A stretch of 25,740 bases of DNA from JACDER01 sp036394915 (GCA_036394915.1 DASWEE010000087.1:1-25740), one strand, 5' to 3'. Positions 1 through 7,472 are shown, counted from the first letter of the stretch. The notes: generated by a model not told the origin, from the sequence alone. Numbers and translations are program-made.

Positions 1-1124
1 AGCTGGTCGAGCCGGTAGGCGAGCGACTCGCGCGACAGATCCGCGCCCGGCCGGGTCACCTTGATCAGCGCGAGCTCGAGCGGGAGGCGAGGGTCGCCGC
101 CCTGCCGCATGTCGTCCACCGCGACCGCGAGCAGATCGCAAAGCCGCAGCACCGTCGGCTCCCCGACCTGATTCGCCTGCGAGCGCAGGCGCTCGCGCGT
201 CTCGTCGGTGACCGGGAGCGACTCCGGCGCCTCGCCCATGTGCTGGACGAGCAGCAGATGCCGGAGGTGCTCGAGGAGATCGGTGACGAGCCGGCCGAGA
301 TCCTGTCCCTGCTCGGACAGCTCCTCGACGAACATGAGCGCGCCCGCGGTGTCGCGGTCGACGACGAGGTCGATCAGGCGGAAGAGGGCCTCCTCCTCGA
401 CGGCGCCGAGTAGCTGCAGGACGGCCTGCACGGTGATCTTGCCGTCGGTCGCCGACGAGAGCTGGTCCAGGGTCGACTCGGCGTCGCGGTAGGCACCGCG
501 CGCGCTGCGTGCGATCAGCGCGAGCGCCGCGTCCGGCACGTCCATCCCCTCGGCGTCCACGATCCGGCGCAGCTTCCGGACGAGGTCGGGCAACCGGGGC
601 CGCGAGAAGACGAAGGTCTGACAGCGGGAGCGGACGGTCGGCAGCACCTTCGCCAGCTCGGTCGTGCAGAACACGAACACGAGGTGCGGCGGCGGCTCCT
701 CGATCAGCTTCAGGAGCGCGTTCCAGGCCTCCTTCGTCAGCTGGTGCGCCTCGTCGAGGATGTAGACCTTGTACCGGCCCTCGGCCGGCTGGAGCACAAC
801 GCGCTCGCGGAGCTCGCGGATGTCGTCGATCCCGCGCTGGGAAGCGGCGTCCATCTCGACCACGTCCAGCGAGCTTCCGTTCGCGATCGTCACGCAGGCG
901 TGACAGGTCTTGTCCGGGTCGGGTGTCGGGCCCTGGACGCAGTTGAGCGCCTTCGCCAGGATGCGCGCGAGCGACGTCTTTCCAGTCCCCCGCGGCCCCG
1001 CGAACAGGTACGCCTGGCGGAGCTGTCCGGAGGCGATCGCGTTGCGAAGGGTGCGGACGACGGCCTCCTGGCCCACGACCTCCTCGAAGTCCTGAGGTCG
1101 GTACTTGCGGTAGAGCGCGGTCAC
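1..1124 (-). CDS. dnaX: DNA polymerase III subunit gamma/tau, partial (3' end outside window)
   Basis: Clamp-loader ATPase of the replicative polymerase. About 374 N-terminal residues are present and the C-terminus runs off the left edge. The start is GTG at 1124 (VTALYRKYRP), the usual DnaX N-terminus. Visible motifs are Walker A GPRGTGKT at residues 43-50, a Walker B segment ending DEAH, an SRC sensor-type motif (TVRSRCQTF), and the helical clamp-loader lid region after it. The zinc-binding loop is unusual: Cys62, Cys74 and Cys77 are present, but the position matching the first Cys of the CxxCxxC group is Asp71. The gene diverges from the S9 peptidase with 57 nt between starts, which contains the palindrome GAATCGATTC. 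Family assignment is secure; only the zinc-site reading is inference. Confidence 0.96.
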   Translation of the reverse strand, partial: MTALYRKYRPQDFEEVVGQEAVVRTLRNAIASGQLRQAYLFAGPRGTGKTSLARILAKALNCVQGPTPDPDKTCHACVTIANGSSLDVVEMDAASQRGIDDIRELRERVVLQPAEGRYKVYILDEAHQLTKEAWNALLKLIEEPPPHLVFVFCTTELAKVLPTVRSRCQTFVFSRPRLPDLVRKLRRIVDAEGMDVPDAALALIARSARGAYRDAESTLDQLSSATDGKITVQAVLQLLGAVEEEALFRLIDLVVDRDTAGALMFVEELSEQGQDLGRLVTDLLEHLRHLLLVQHMGEAPESLPVTDETRERLRSQANQVGEPTVLRLCDLLAVAVDDMRQGGDPRLPLELALIKVTRPGADLSRESLAYRLDQ

Positions 1125-1181
1125 CGAATCGATTCAAGCACGAATGCGTAAGCTGAGCGCAACACTCTCGAGGAGGAACGA

Positions 1182-3128
1182 ATGGCGGTCGAGGAAAAGG
1201 CGAGAACGCAAACCGCGAAGCTGGCGCTGGAAGATTTCTTCAAGCTGCGACGCCCGATCGAGGTCGCGATCTCGCCGAACGGCGAGCAGGTCGCCTTCTC
1301 GGTCAGCAGCTCCGTGGCGGAGAAGGGGAAACGCCTCGAGAGCCACATCTGGACGGGCGCGGTCGACGGCACCTCCCGGGAGGCGACGCGCGGCAGCGGT
1401 ACCGACGCCGCCCCACGCTGGTCGGCGACGGGCGCCCTCGCCTTCGCCTCCGACCGCGACCACCCTGGACGCATGTCGGTCTACCTCCTCGGACCGGGGC
1501 CTGGCGAAGCGCGGCCCGTGGGTGAGATCGCGGGATCCGTCGAGGACCTGCAGTGGTCCCCGAGCGGCCGAGACCTGCTCGTGCTCGCGGCCGACCTCGG
1601 CGCCGACCGTGCGGGAATCCAGGCGGCCACGAAGATCCAGGAGCAGGACGCCTCCGAGGACGATCCGAAGGTAACGAGGCCGTTCGAGGCCTGGCGGCGG
1701 CTCTTTCGCGTGGACGCGGAGACCGGCGAGACGTCCGAGGTGAGCCCGGAGGGCGTCAACGTCTTCGAATACGACTGGGACGGCGCGCGCACGGTCGCGG
1801 TCTGCTCGGATGAGCCTTCCGAGAGCGCCTGGTACAACGCCTACGTCGCCCTGCTCGACCTCGACGGCCGCGAGGCCGACCGCCTCTACGAGCCGGAGTG
1901 GCAGGTCCAGACACCGCGACTCGTGGGCGACACCGTCTGCTTCGTCGAGGGCTTCTGCTCAGACCGCGGTGTCCTCGCCGGTGAGGTCAAGGTGCTCGAC
2001 ATCGCGCAGCGGACGGTGCGCCACCTCCCGACCGACTGTGACGTCTCCTTCCTCAAGCGCCGCGACGACGGCCGGCTCTGGTACGCCGGCCTGCGTGGGA
2101 TGGGCTCGACCTGCGGGTCGCTCTCCCTATCAGGCGAGGTCGAAGAGCTCTGGTCCGGCGACGCCGTGATCGGGCTTCGCTTCCAGCCGCGGGTTGCCGC
2201 CGACGACGCGGGCCGCACGCTCGTGACGGTTCTCGAAGGGCCCGAGGGGCCGCCGGAGATAGTCGCACTCGACACCTCGGCGCCCGAGCGGGGCTGGAAG
2301 GCGCTCTCGGAGCTCAACGCTGACGTTCCCGACCCGCGGGTGGCGGGCGCCTGGGAGTCGCGCACGTGGACGGCCGAAGACGGGCTCGAGATCGAAGGCC
2401 TGCTCCTGTTGCCGAGCGAAGGGGAGCGGCCGTTCCCGCTGATCGTGTATGTCCACGGCGGCCCGACCGGGGCGTGGAGCCACGCTTACCTCCCCGTCGG
2501 CTCCTCCGGGCCTCTGCTCGCGCAGGAGGGCTATGCGGTCTTGCTCCCCAACCCCCGCGGCAGCGCCGGGCGCGGCCAGGAGTTCGCCCGTGCCAACCTC
2601 GGGGACATGGGCGGCGGTGATCTCCGCGACATCCTCGCAGGCGTCGATGCGCTCGTCGAGGGAGGCGTGGTCGACGACGACCGCGTCGGGATCACGGGGG
2701 GCAGCTACGGCGGCTTCATGTCGGCGTGGGCGGTGACCCAGACGGACCGGTTCGCGGCCTCGATCCCGCTCGCCGCCGTCACCGACTGGCGAAGCTTCCA
2801 CCTGACGACGAACATCGCCCGCTTCGACGAGCTCTTCCTCGACGCCGATCCATACGAGGAAGGCGGGGAATACGACGCCCGCTCGCCCGTCGTCCAGGCG
2901 AAGAAGTGCAAGACGCCGACGCTGATGCTCCACGGCCAGGAGGATCTGTGCGTGCCGGTCGGCCAGGCGCAGGAGATGTACCAGGCACTCGTCGAGGCGG
3001 GCGTCGAGACCGAGCTCGTCGTCTATCCGCGCGAGGGGCACGGCTGGTTCGAGCGCGAGCACCTGCTCGACACGTGGGGGCGGATCAGGGACTGGTTCGG
3101 GCGCCACCTCGGCGTTGACGGTTCTTAG
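1182..3128 (+). CDS. S9 family (prolyl oligopeptidase-type) serine peptidase
   Basis: A 648-residue peptidase that likely cleaves short peptides or acylated N-terminal residues in the cytoplasm; no signal peptide is seen. The N-terminal half (about residues 20-390) has the repeated WS.../SPSG.. pattern of a WD40-like beta-propeller. The C-terminal half (about 400-645) is an alpha/beta hydrolase. The catalytic triad reads as Ser508 in GGSYGGFM, Asp588 in LHGQEDLCVP and His620 in REGHGW; an oxyanion-type VHGGP motif lies upstream. The start is fixed by GAGGAGG eight bases before the ATG. Overall it resembles acylaminoacyl-peptidase/dipeptidyl peptidase members of S9C, but the exact specificity cannot be read from sequence. 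Confidence 0.93.
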   Translation: MAVEEKARTQTAKLALEDFFKLRRPIEVAISPNGEQVAFSVSSSVAEKGKRLESHIWTGAVDGTSREATRGSGTDAAPRWSATGALAFASDRDHPGRMSVYLLGPGPGEARPVGEIAGSVEDLQWSPSGRDLLVLAADLGADRAGIQAATKIQEQDASEDDPKVTRPFEAWRRLFRVDAETGETSEVSPEGVNVFEYDWDGARTVAVCSDEPSESAWYNAYVALLDLDGREADRLYEPEWQVQTPRLVGDTVCFVEGFCSDRGVLAGEVKVLDIAQRTVRHLPTDCDVSFLKRRDDGRLWYAGLRGMGSTCGSLSLSGEVEELWSGDAVIGLRFQPRVAADDAGRTLVTVLEGPEGPPEIVALDTSAPERGWKALSELNADVPDPRVAGAWESRTWTAEDGLEIEGLLLLPSEGERPFPLIVYVHGGPTGAWSHAYLPVGSSGPLLAQEGYAVLLPNPRGSAGRGQEFARANLGDMGGGDLRDILAGVDALVEGGVVDDDRVGITGGSYGGFMSAWAVTQTDRFAASIPLAAVTDWRSFHLTTNIARFDELFLDADPYEEGGEYDARSPVVQAKKCKTPTLMLHGQEDLCVPVGQAQEMYQALVEAGVETELVVYPREGHGWFEREHLLDTWGRIRDWFGRHLGVDGS

Positions 3129-3373
3129 AAACCGTGCGGTCGACCGCGCGAAGAAGGCACCCCGCCGGGCGCCAACTGACTTTCACGTTCGCTTGGTAGG
3201 ACTGCCGGCAGGCGGAGCCGGGCTTTTGCCCGAGCGCAGCCCACGCGGTGCCCGATCAATGAGAACTGTCTAAGAAGGGGGCTCGTGGGGGAAACCTGGT
3301 TTCCCCCACGTTAAGCCCGGTCGCGCGTCCCGCCGTCGAAGCGTGTCCCCGGGAGGAACTCGCGTCGCTTGCT
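3129..3373. other. Intergenic stretch between S9 peptidase and SRP RNA
   Basis: No convincing gene. It holds a perfect 12-bp palindrome (GCGGTCGACCGC, 3136-3147) just after the peptidase stop, a short hairpin CGGGC-TTTT-GCCCG at 3219-3232, and repeat copy R1a with its inverted repeat at 3284-3310. Either hairpin could help end peptidase transcription, and the 3284-3310 hairpin lies downstream of the SRP RNA on its own strand. No T-tract typical of a Rho-independent terminator follows any of them. Confidence 0.5.
3284..3310. repeat. Palindromic intergenic repeat R1a
   Basis: Perfect 12-bp arms (CGTGGGGGAAAC / GTTTCCCCCACG) around the spacer CTG. The left flank CTAAGAAGGGGGCT matches, inverted, the right flank of copy R1b, so R1a is the same element in the opposite orientation, although its outer hairpin is not recognisable. 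It lies downstream of the 3' end of the SRP RNA and may act as its transcription end. Confidence 0.75.
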
Positions 3374-3474
3374 CGGGCCAGGCTTGACCGCGGCACCTGG
3401 GAGGCAATCCTTAGCGCTGCTTCCTTCCGGACCTGACGCGGTTCGGATGCTCCCAGTGCGCGGAACCTGACCGT
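3374..3474 (-). ncRNA. ffs: Small signal recognition particle RNA (4.5S RNA)
   Basis: RNA scaffold of the signal recognition particle, which binds Ffh and directs membrane proteins to the translocon. On the minus strand the invariant domain IV sequence CAGGTCCGGAAGGAAGCAGC is present, with the GGAA tetraloop. The flanks fold into the expected long hairpin: CTGGGAG pairs with CTCCCAG, and the outer GGTCAGG.TT pairs with AA.GCCTGGCC, giving a core of 3376-3472 (about 97 nt). No Alu domain or 6S-like extension is apparent, so it is the short bacterial type. The ends are estimated from pairing and may be off by several bases. Confidence 0.93.
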
Positions 3475-3610
3475 CAACGCTGCGTGCGCGAGCCCAGGCC
3501 CCGAAGGCTCCGCCCCTCGGGCGGTGTTCGGCCCCGCTAGAGCGGATTACGGGTTCAGGGAACCGCTAGCTCCCCGCCTAGCGCGACCGGGCAGGGGGGA
3601 TGGTAGCCGC
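3475..3610. other. Upstream region of SRP RNA, no gene seen
   Basis: Non-coding stretch preceding the SRP RNA on its strand. It contains a hairpin at about 3541-3567 (AGCGG-A-TT with AACCGCT) and another at 3564-3583 (CGCTAG/CTAGCG). No clear -35/-10 pair for the SRP RNA was identified. Confidence 0.4.
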
Positions 3611-3690
3611 AGTGCCCGGCAAAGCCGGGGCACTGCTCCATTCGAGGGGGAAACTCCTGTTTCCCCCTCGAGCTCCCCCTTCCTAAGAGT
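3611..3690 (+). repeat. Composite palindromic repeat R1b
   Basis: Hairpin AGTGCCCGGC-AAA-GCCGGGGCACT (3611-3634) containing the core CCGGCAAAGCCGG (3616-3628). After exactly 13 nt comes an inverted repeat whose arms begin TCGAGGGGGAAAC and end GTTTCCCCCTCGA (3642-3671, spacer TCCT). The same hairpin, 13-nt gap and palindrome order occurs in copy R1d at 23915-23969. No open frame of coding character spans it. Confidence 0.8.
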
Positions 3691-3695
3691 GTTGT

Positions 3696-3855
3696 TGAGT
3701 CTGTGGCCTCGCCTTGCAAGAGGGCCCACCCGGCGAAGCCGGGAGCCCGGTTACCAGGGAGGGGGTCTCAAGGGGGAAACGTAGGTTCCCCCTTGATGGA
3801 GGGCCCGACCGGCATGACGGGCGGGCCCGTTCTCCGGCTTTGCCGGCGCGTCCCG
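3696..3855 (-). repeat. Composite palindromic repeat R1c (long copy)
   Basis: Read on the minus strand, it starts with CGGGACGCGCCGGCAAAGCC (plus 3836-3855), has an extra GC-rich hairpin not seen in R1d, then the palindrome TCAAGGGGGAA/TTCCCCCTTGA (3768-3796), then GAGACC..CTCCCT..ACCGGGCTCC, a second hairpin CCCGGCTTCGCCGGG (3729-3743), and ends GGCCACAGACTCA (3696-3708). The same order is found in R1d on the plus strand 20 kb away. Confidence 0.85.
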
Positions 3856-3902
3856 GTCTCCCGCCCGGCACGACTTGATGTTGATCGTTACGATGCCGAC
3901 GC

Positions 3903-4349
3903 ATGCCGATCGCCGACGTCATGAGCCCGCGGGTTGTCAGCGTCCAGCCCGACGAGACGGTGCACGTGGCGATTTCCCGGATGCTCGAGGAGAACGTCGG
4001 CTCGGTCGCGGTCTGCGAGCAGGAGCGCCTGGTCGGGATCTTCACCGAGCGGGACGTCCTACGCCTTGCGGGCGGCGGCGCTGACTTCCAGGCTCTTCGC
4101 GTCGGCGACGTGATGACGCGGACCCTGGTCACGGTCAGCCCCGACGTCGAGGTCGTCGATGCGGCGCGGCTGATGAGCGAGCGGAAGATCCGGCACTTGC
4201 CCGTCCTGCAGGGAGAGCACCTGCTCGGCGTCGTCGGAATCCGCGAGGTGATGCGGAGCCTGGTCGAGCACCTCTGGCGCAAGCACGACCCGGACGTTCG
4301 CGAGACGGCCCGCGGCCTGCTCGAGCGGGAGCCCTCCGCAACTTCTTAG
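3903..4349 (+). CDS. Tandem CBS-domain protein
   Basis: A 148-residue stand-alone regulatory module with two CBS domains: about residues 6-57 (VMSPRVVSVQPDETV..., ending FTERDVLRL) and 70-120 (VMTRTLVTVSPDVEV..., ending GIREVMRSL). Such pairs form a Bateman module that binds adenosine nucleotides such as AMP or ATP and senses energy state; the partner is unknown. No Shine-Dalgarno sequence precedes the ATG. Instead TACGAT, a good -10 hexamer, lies at 3889-3894, placing transcription start almost on the ATG, so a leaderless mRNA is likely (inference). It stands alone, with repeat R1c just upstream. Family is certain; role is not. Confidence 0.92.
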   Translation: MPIADVMSPRVVSVQPDETVHVAISRMLEENVGSVAVCEQERLVGIFTERDVLRLAGGGADFQALRVGDVMTRTLVTVSPDVEVVDAARLMSERKIRHLPVLQGEHLLGVVGIREVMRSLVEHLWRKHDPDVRETARGLLEREPSATS

Positions 4350-4464
4350 CGTCGGCTCGTTCGTTATCGATCTGCAAAGCCTGCGTAAAAGTTCTGCTGA
4401 GCCGGTTAGGTGCATTGCCGTGCCCGGGAAAGCTGGTTCGAAAGAGGTCAGAAGGGGGTCTCAG

Positions 4465-5001
4465 ATGGCACGCATCTTTCGCTACCGGCCGATCGTCACG
4501 GCTCTGATCGCGGCGGCGCTCGTGTCGGCGCTCAGCGTCGGCGGCGCAACGGCAGCGGGCCTGATCACCGGCAAGCAGATCAAGAACCACACGATCAGGC
4601 TCGTCGATCTGACCAAGGCTGCGCAGAAGGCACTCAAGGGTCAGCGGGGGCCGCGTGGCCTGGCGGGTCCGCAGGGGCCGCAGGGGCCCGCGGGCCCGGC
4701 CGGGGTGCCGGGCCAGGCGGCGCAGGCCGTCTTCGCCTATGCCCACGTCTCGAAGGGCGGCAGCGTGATCGGCGCCGACTCGAAGAGCATCAAGCAGGCG
4801 AACCTCGTCAGGACCGCGACCGGCCAGTACTGCTTCCGCGGGCTTCCGCTCTCGCTCAGGAGCGCCGTCGCCAGCCCGGCCGGGGGGAAGGCGATCGGAG
4901 CCGTCGTCGGCCCGCCCACGACGAACTGCAGTTTTGTCGTCTCGACCTATGCGTCGAACGGGGCTCGGATCGACAACGCCTTCTACGTGCAGTTCGCCTG
5001 A
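4465..5001 (+). CDS. Secreted collagen-like repeat protein
   Basis: A 178-residue hypothetical exported protein. Residues 10-31 form a hydrophobic signal segment ending near ATAAG. A region rich in K, T and D (GLITGKQIKNHTIRLVDL) follows, typical of actinobacterial surface proteins. Residues 59-83 are eight Gly-X-Y triplets (GQR GPR GLA GPQ GPQ GPA GPA GVP). The rest is a small globular domain with two Cys (in QYCF and TNCSF) that may form a disulfide outside the cell. The ATG at 4465 is chosen because GAAGGGGG sits six bases upstream; a GTG at 4420 would only lengthen the N-terminus. The short triplet run could trimerise, but function is unknown. Confidence 0.85.
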   Translation: MARIFRYRPIVTALIAAALVSALSVGGATAAGLITGKQIKNHTIRLVDLTKAAQKALKGQRGPRGLAGPQGPQGPAGPAGVPGQAAQAVFAYAHVSKGGSVIGADSKSIKQANLVRTATGQYCFRGLPLSLRSAVASPAGGKAIGAVVGPPTTNCSFVVSTYASNGARIDNAFYVQFA

Positions 5002-5020
5002 GCAGACGAACCGACAATCA

Positions 5021-5058
5021 TGTTGCGAGGGGCCGCCTGTGAGCGGCCCCTCGCAACA
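5021..5058 (+). promoter_or_regulatory. Perfect 16-bp hairpin between collagen-like and TNT genes
   Basis: Arms 5021-5036 and 5043-5058 (TGTTGCGAGGGGCCGC / GCGGCCCCTCGCAACA) pair without mismatch around the 6-nt loop CTGTGA. It follows the collagen-like stop by 19 nt, so it could end that transcript, but no T-tract follows. The best ribosome site for the next gene (GAGGGG, 5027-5032) lies in its left arm and the GTG start (5039) in its loop, so it may instead, or also, gate translation of the TNT protein. Confidence 0.7.
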
Positions 5059-5749
5059 GGCTGGGCCGATAAGGAAGCCTGCGCCCGCCACCATCATCGT
5101 CTTGCTGCTGGCCGCCGTGCTGGTGTTGCCTGCGACGGGCTCGAACCGCAAGCCAACCCAATGCAACGGCACGGCGAAGATCGGAAGCGACGTTGCCAGC
5201 GGCTGTTTCCATCGGGATCCCCGTCTGGGGCCGAAGCGGCTCCCCAAGGCAACCGATCCGGTCGGCACGATGACGCATCGCTACCGCCGCTTCGGCAAGC
5301 TGAGCCGAGCAGCTTTCCTCAGGAAGTACTGGAGCGGGCCGCCGGCGTCAGGGCACTGGAGGTACCCGAAGAACGACGGGTTCTCCGGTCCCGCGACGCT
5401 CGTTCAAGTCGTCCCGGGGATGCTGGTCGACCGCTTCGGCCGCGCCACGGGTGGCACATTTCTGGCCCCGGCCGGAACGTCGTTCGCAATGCGCTCGATC
5501 CCGCCGTCCAATCTCGACACCTACCCGGACAACGTGCTCTACAACTACCACGTCTACCGGGTCACAGCTCTCTTCACGGTCCAGGCCGGAGCGATCGCCC
5601 CCTGGTTCGGTCAGGGGGGAGGCGGCGTCCAGTTCAAGACGTGCTTCGCCGACGTCCCGTGCAGCGGCCCGAACGAGGTCGACGTCAGCTTCCTAATTGC
5701 CCACCGCGACCTCGTGGAAGTGAGCCCTGGCGGTCGAGACCGGCGTTAG
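5039..5749 (+). CDS. Secreted TNT-domain protein (putative NAD+ glycohydrolase exotoxin)
   Basis: A 236-residue predicted exported enzyme. Residues 12-36 (RK... then IIVLLLAAVLVLPATGS) form a Sec signal peptide. Residues 90-117 (FLRKYW..W.YPKNDGF) and 120-200 match the tuberculosis-necrotizing-toxin fold: DRFG at 131-134, G..FLAP.GT..A.RSIPP, YHVYRV at 170-174, V..G.IAPWFGQGGGGVQF at 181-199. The family splits NAD+; the Gln in the final GGGxQ motif (Gln198) corresponds to a residue important in the mycobacterial toxin. Cys42, Cys56, Cys202 and Cys208 could form disulfides. The start is inferred: GTG 5039 has GAGGGG six bases upstream; a frame-matching ATG at 4934 lies inside the preceding gene. 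No immunity gene is recognised beside it. Activity is inferred from family. Confidence 0.82.
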   Translation: MSGPSQQAGPIRKPAPATIIVLLLAAVLVLPATGSNRKPTQCNGTAKIGSDVASGCFHRDPRLGPKRLPKATDPVGTMTHRYRRFGKLSRAAFLRKYWSGPPASGHWRYPKNDGFSGPATLVQVVPGMLVDRFGRATGGTFLAPAGTSFAMRSIPPSNLDTYPDNVLYNYHVYRVTALFTVQAGAIAPWFGQGGGGVQFKTCFADVPCSGPNEVDVSFLIAHRDLVEVSPGGRDRR

Positions 5750-5806
5750 CGCGCGTCACCGTGATCGCCTTCCAGCTTCGAACGCGCCCTTGGCCCTTGC
5801 GATGCG

Positions 5807-5835
5807 TTGACACCGCACTGGGCGGTCTGTACAGT
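5807..5835 (+). promoter_or_regulatory. Near-consensus sigma-70-type promoter for the 5949-11046 operon
   Basis: TTGACA (5807-5812), a 17-nt spacer and TACAGT (5830-5835). The -35 is perfect and the -10 matches the key T1, A2 and T6 positions. Transcription would start near 5842, leaving an untranslated leader of about 105 nt before the first gene. It lies in the 199-nt gap after the TNT gene, and the spacer contains CCGC..GCGG, a possible operator half-site pair. Confidence 0.7.
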
Positions 5836-5948
5836 CGCTGAAGCGCAACGATTGGAGCTGGTTTGATTCCGCCAGGCTGTGACATCGTTGCTGCGGGCAC
5901 TCGGCCACACGGTGAAAGCGGCCCTGCGAGGAGGCCGACCTGCGTGGC

Positions 5949-7472
5949 GTGTGGGGGAGTCTGGTCGCCTCGCTGGGTCGACGCTCCGCTGGACACTGGA
6001 GCCCCGATTTAGTGGCTCTCCTCATCGTCACGGAACTCAACCCCTACCCGTCGCCTCAGTTTCAGCCTGCACCGCTTCACGCCGATGTTGCCCGCGGCGA
6101 TCTCTGGTTGCTTGTAACGATTAACGGCAACCTCGACGGTCAAATTGGAGACTTTAATGCCTCCACCGTTGAAGCTTTGCAAGTCACCTATAACCAGACG
6201 CTCGCTGGGTTCGGACCTGATCTCGTGGACTTTTTGACGAATGTGTGCGACCGAGATACTGAGATCGTCGGAACCGACACTACCTTCGTACTCGTCGGTC
6301 AAAGCGGAGAACTGTACCCACTCAGTACATCAATAGGGAGGTTTTGGGTTGCGGACGACGGCTCACTCGCTATTGCCTACGACGTAACGCAGTGTGGAGG
6401 CGGTTATTGGTGGGTCGTCGACTCGAGTGGCCAAAAGATCCCCGCGCCAAACTTCGCGATCCTCGGCCATGAGCTGTCCCACGCGATGCACTCCTGCAAG
6501 GACGACCTCGCCGCTGACCCCGAGGTACAGGCAATAGGGGATGAGAATGCGCTGAGATCTGAGCACCAGGAGCAACTGAGAAGCGAAAATCCCGCCGACT
6601 ACAATAAAAAGGGGTGTGGCCTCTCGTCGCCCCCCAAGGGAGGGGGATTCTCATGGTCAAACCTCTGTTTCATCGTGAGCGCGGCTGTTGATACCTCAAG
6701 TGTGGCGAGGATCAGCAGGCTCGTCCACCTACGCGACATGCTCCTCCGGCACTCAGCTCTTGGAAGCGGCGTTTTCGAGCTTCTCTTTCGCGAGTACTAT
6801 CAGTTCAGCCCCAGGATTGCGGCCGATATGAAGACGTTTCCCGAGGTTCGACGCTGGGTCTCGGAGCTCATCGTGGAGCCGCTTGCCGACTTCTACGAGG
6901 CCTTGGGGTCGTACGCGTTGGATGATCGGGATCTGGTCGAGTGCGACCGTGACTTCGAGGCTGCGGTTCGACGATTTGCGGAGAAGCGCGCCGAGGATGG
7001 AATTGGGCAGAAGCGCATCGACGAAGTGTGCAGGCATGTCTCGCGGATTTCCGCACGTCTGGCGAGGGCGGATGGTTCGTCCTACCCGGCACCGCGTCTC
7101 GTGGAGTCGAGCCGTCTGGAGTGGCGAGACGTTTTGGATTACGTTGCCGACGTCGTCCAAGGAACAACGACGCGGCCGCGAAGCATCGTCTGGGGCCTCC
7201 TGGCGCCGCTCGAGTTCTATTGGCGAGTGCTCGTGGGCGAAGAGCGTGGATTTGTCGGATTTGTCGAGAGCTGGCTCGCGAGCGCACCGCTGCCTTCCTC
7301 GATCGACGCGGTGAGTGAAGAGGAGCTGCGTGACGAGCTCGAGCTGCTCAAGGCGACGATTCTCCGATCGAGCGCAGTGCGCCACACGTTTGGTCGGCGG
7401 CTCGTCGATTACTCGCGATCGGCTTCATTCGCCTTCGAGGCGGCGCTAGGCGAGAGTGGCTACCTGCCATAG
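5949..7472 (+). CDS. HExxH metallopeptidase-like protein with CFI-box domain
   Basis: A 507-residue protein and first gene of a four-gene operon. Residues about 60-205 form a zinc-peptidase-like domain: HELSH at 174-178 (His174, Glu175, His178), followed by GDENALRSE at 197-205, an E-N-x-x-R arrangement like that of M91 (NleD-type) effector proteases. Residues 240-317 start CFIVSAA and continue R..RD..LR.S.LG..VF.L..REYYQFSP.IA, which is the CFI-box C-terminal domain. Residues 318-507 are helical and unassigned. No signal peptide is seen. The start is uncertain: GTG 5949 follows AGGAGG by 14 nt; GTG 6012 is an alternative. Bases 6121-6180 are only 29/60 G+C, suggesting foreign origin. The domain names are by motif recognition; substrate is unknown. 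Confidence 0.72.
   Translation: MWGSLVASLGRRSAGHWSPDLVALLIVTELNPYPSPQFQPAPLHADVARGDLWLLVTINGNLDGQIGDFNASTVEALQVTYNQTLAGFGPDLVDFLTNVCDRDTEIVGTDTTFVLVGQSGELYPLSTSIGRFWVADDGSLAIAYDVTQCGGGYWWVVDSSGQKIPAPNFAILGHELSHAMHSCKDDLAADPEVQAIGDENALRSEHQEQLRSENPADYNKKGCGLSSPPKGGGFSWSNLCFIVSAAVDTSSVARISRLVHLRDMLLRHSALGSGVFELLFREYYQFSPRIAADMKTFPEVRRWVSELIVEPLADFYEALGSYALDDRDLVECDRDFEAAVRRFAEKRAEDGIGQKRIDEVCRHVSRISARLARADGSSYPAPRLVESSRLEWRDVLDYVADVVQGTTTRPRSIVWGLLAPLEFYWRVLVGEERGFVGFVESWLASAPLPSSIDAVSEEELRDELELLKATILRSSAVRHTFGRRLVDYSRSASFAFEAALGESGYLP

Noticed and set aside
2130..3107. 325-codon minus-strand frame opposite the S9 peptidase
   Set aside because: It is the complement of a motif-complete peptidase gene in a high-GC region and shows no recognisable domain.
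3284..3796. CRISPR-like or tandem array
   Set aside because: Repeats are palindromic, irregularly spaced and in alternating orientation, with no unique spacers of constant length and no cas genes.
4934..5038. ATG 4934 as start of the TNT gene
   Set aside because: It would overlap the collagen-like gene by 68 nt, place about 35 poor-quality residues before the signal peptide, and lacks a ribosome site.
5879..6124. GTG 5879 frame as the N-terminus of the metallopeptidase by frameshift
   Set aside because: The frame does not join the downstream protein and has no recognisable features; the 5949 or 6012 GTG starts need no frameshift.
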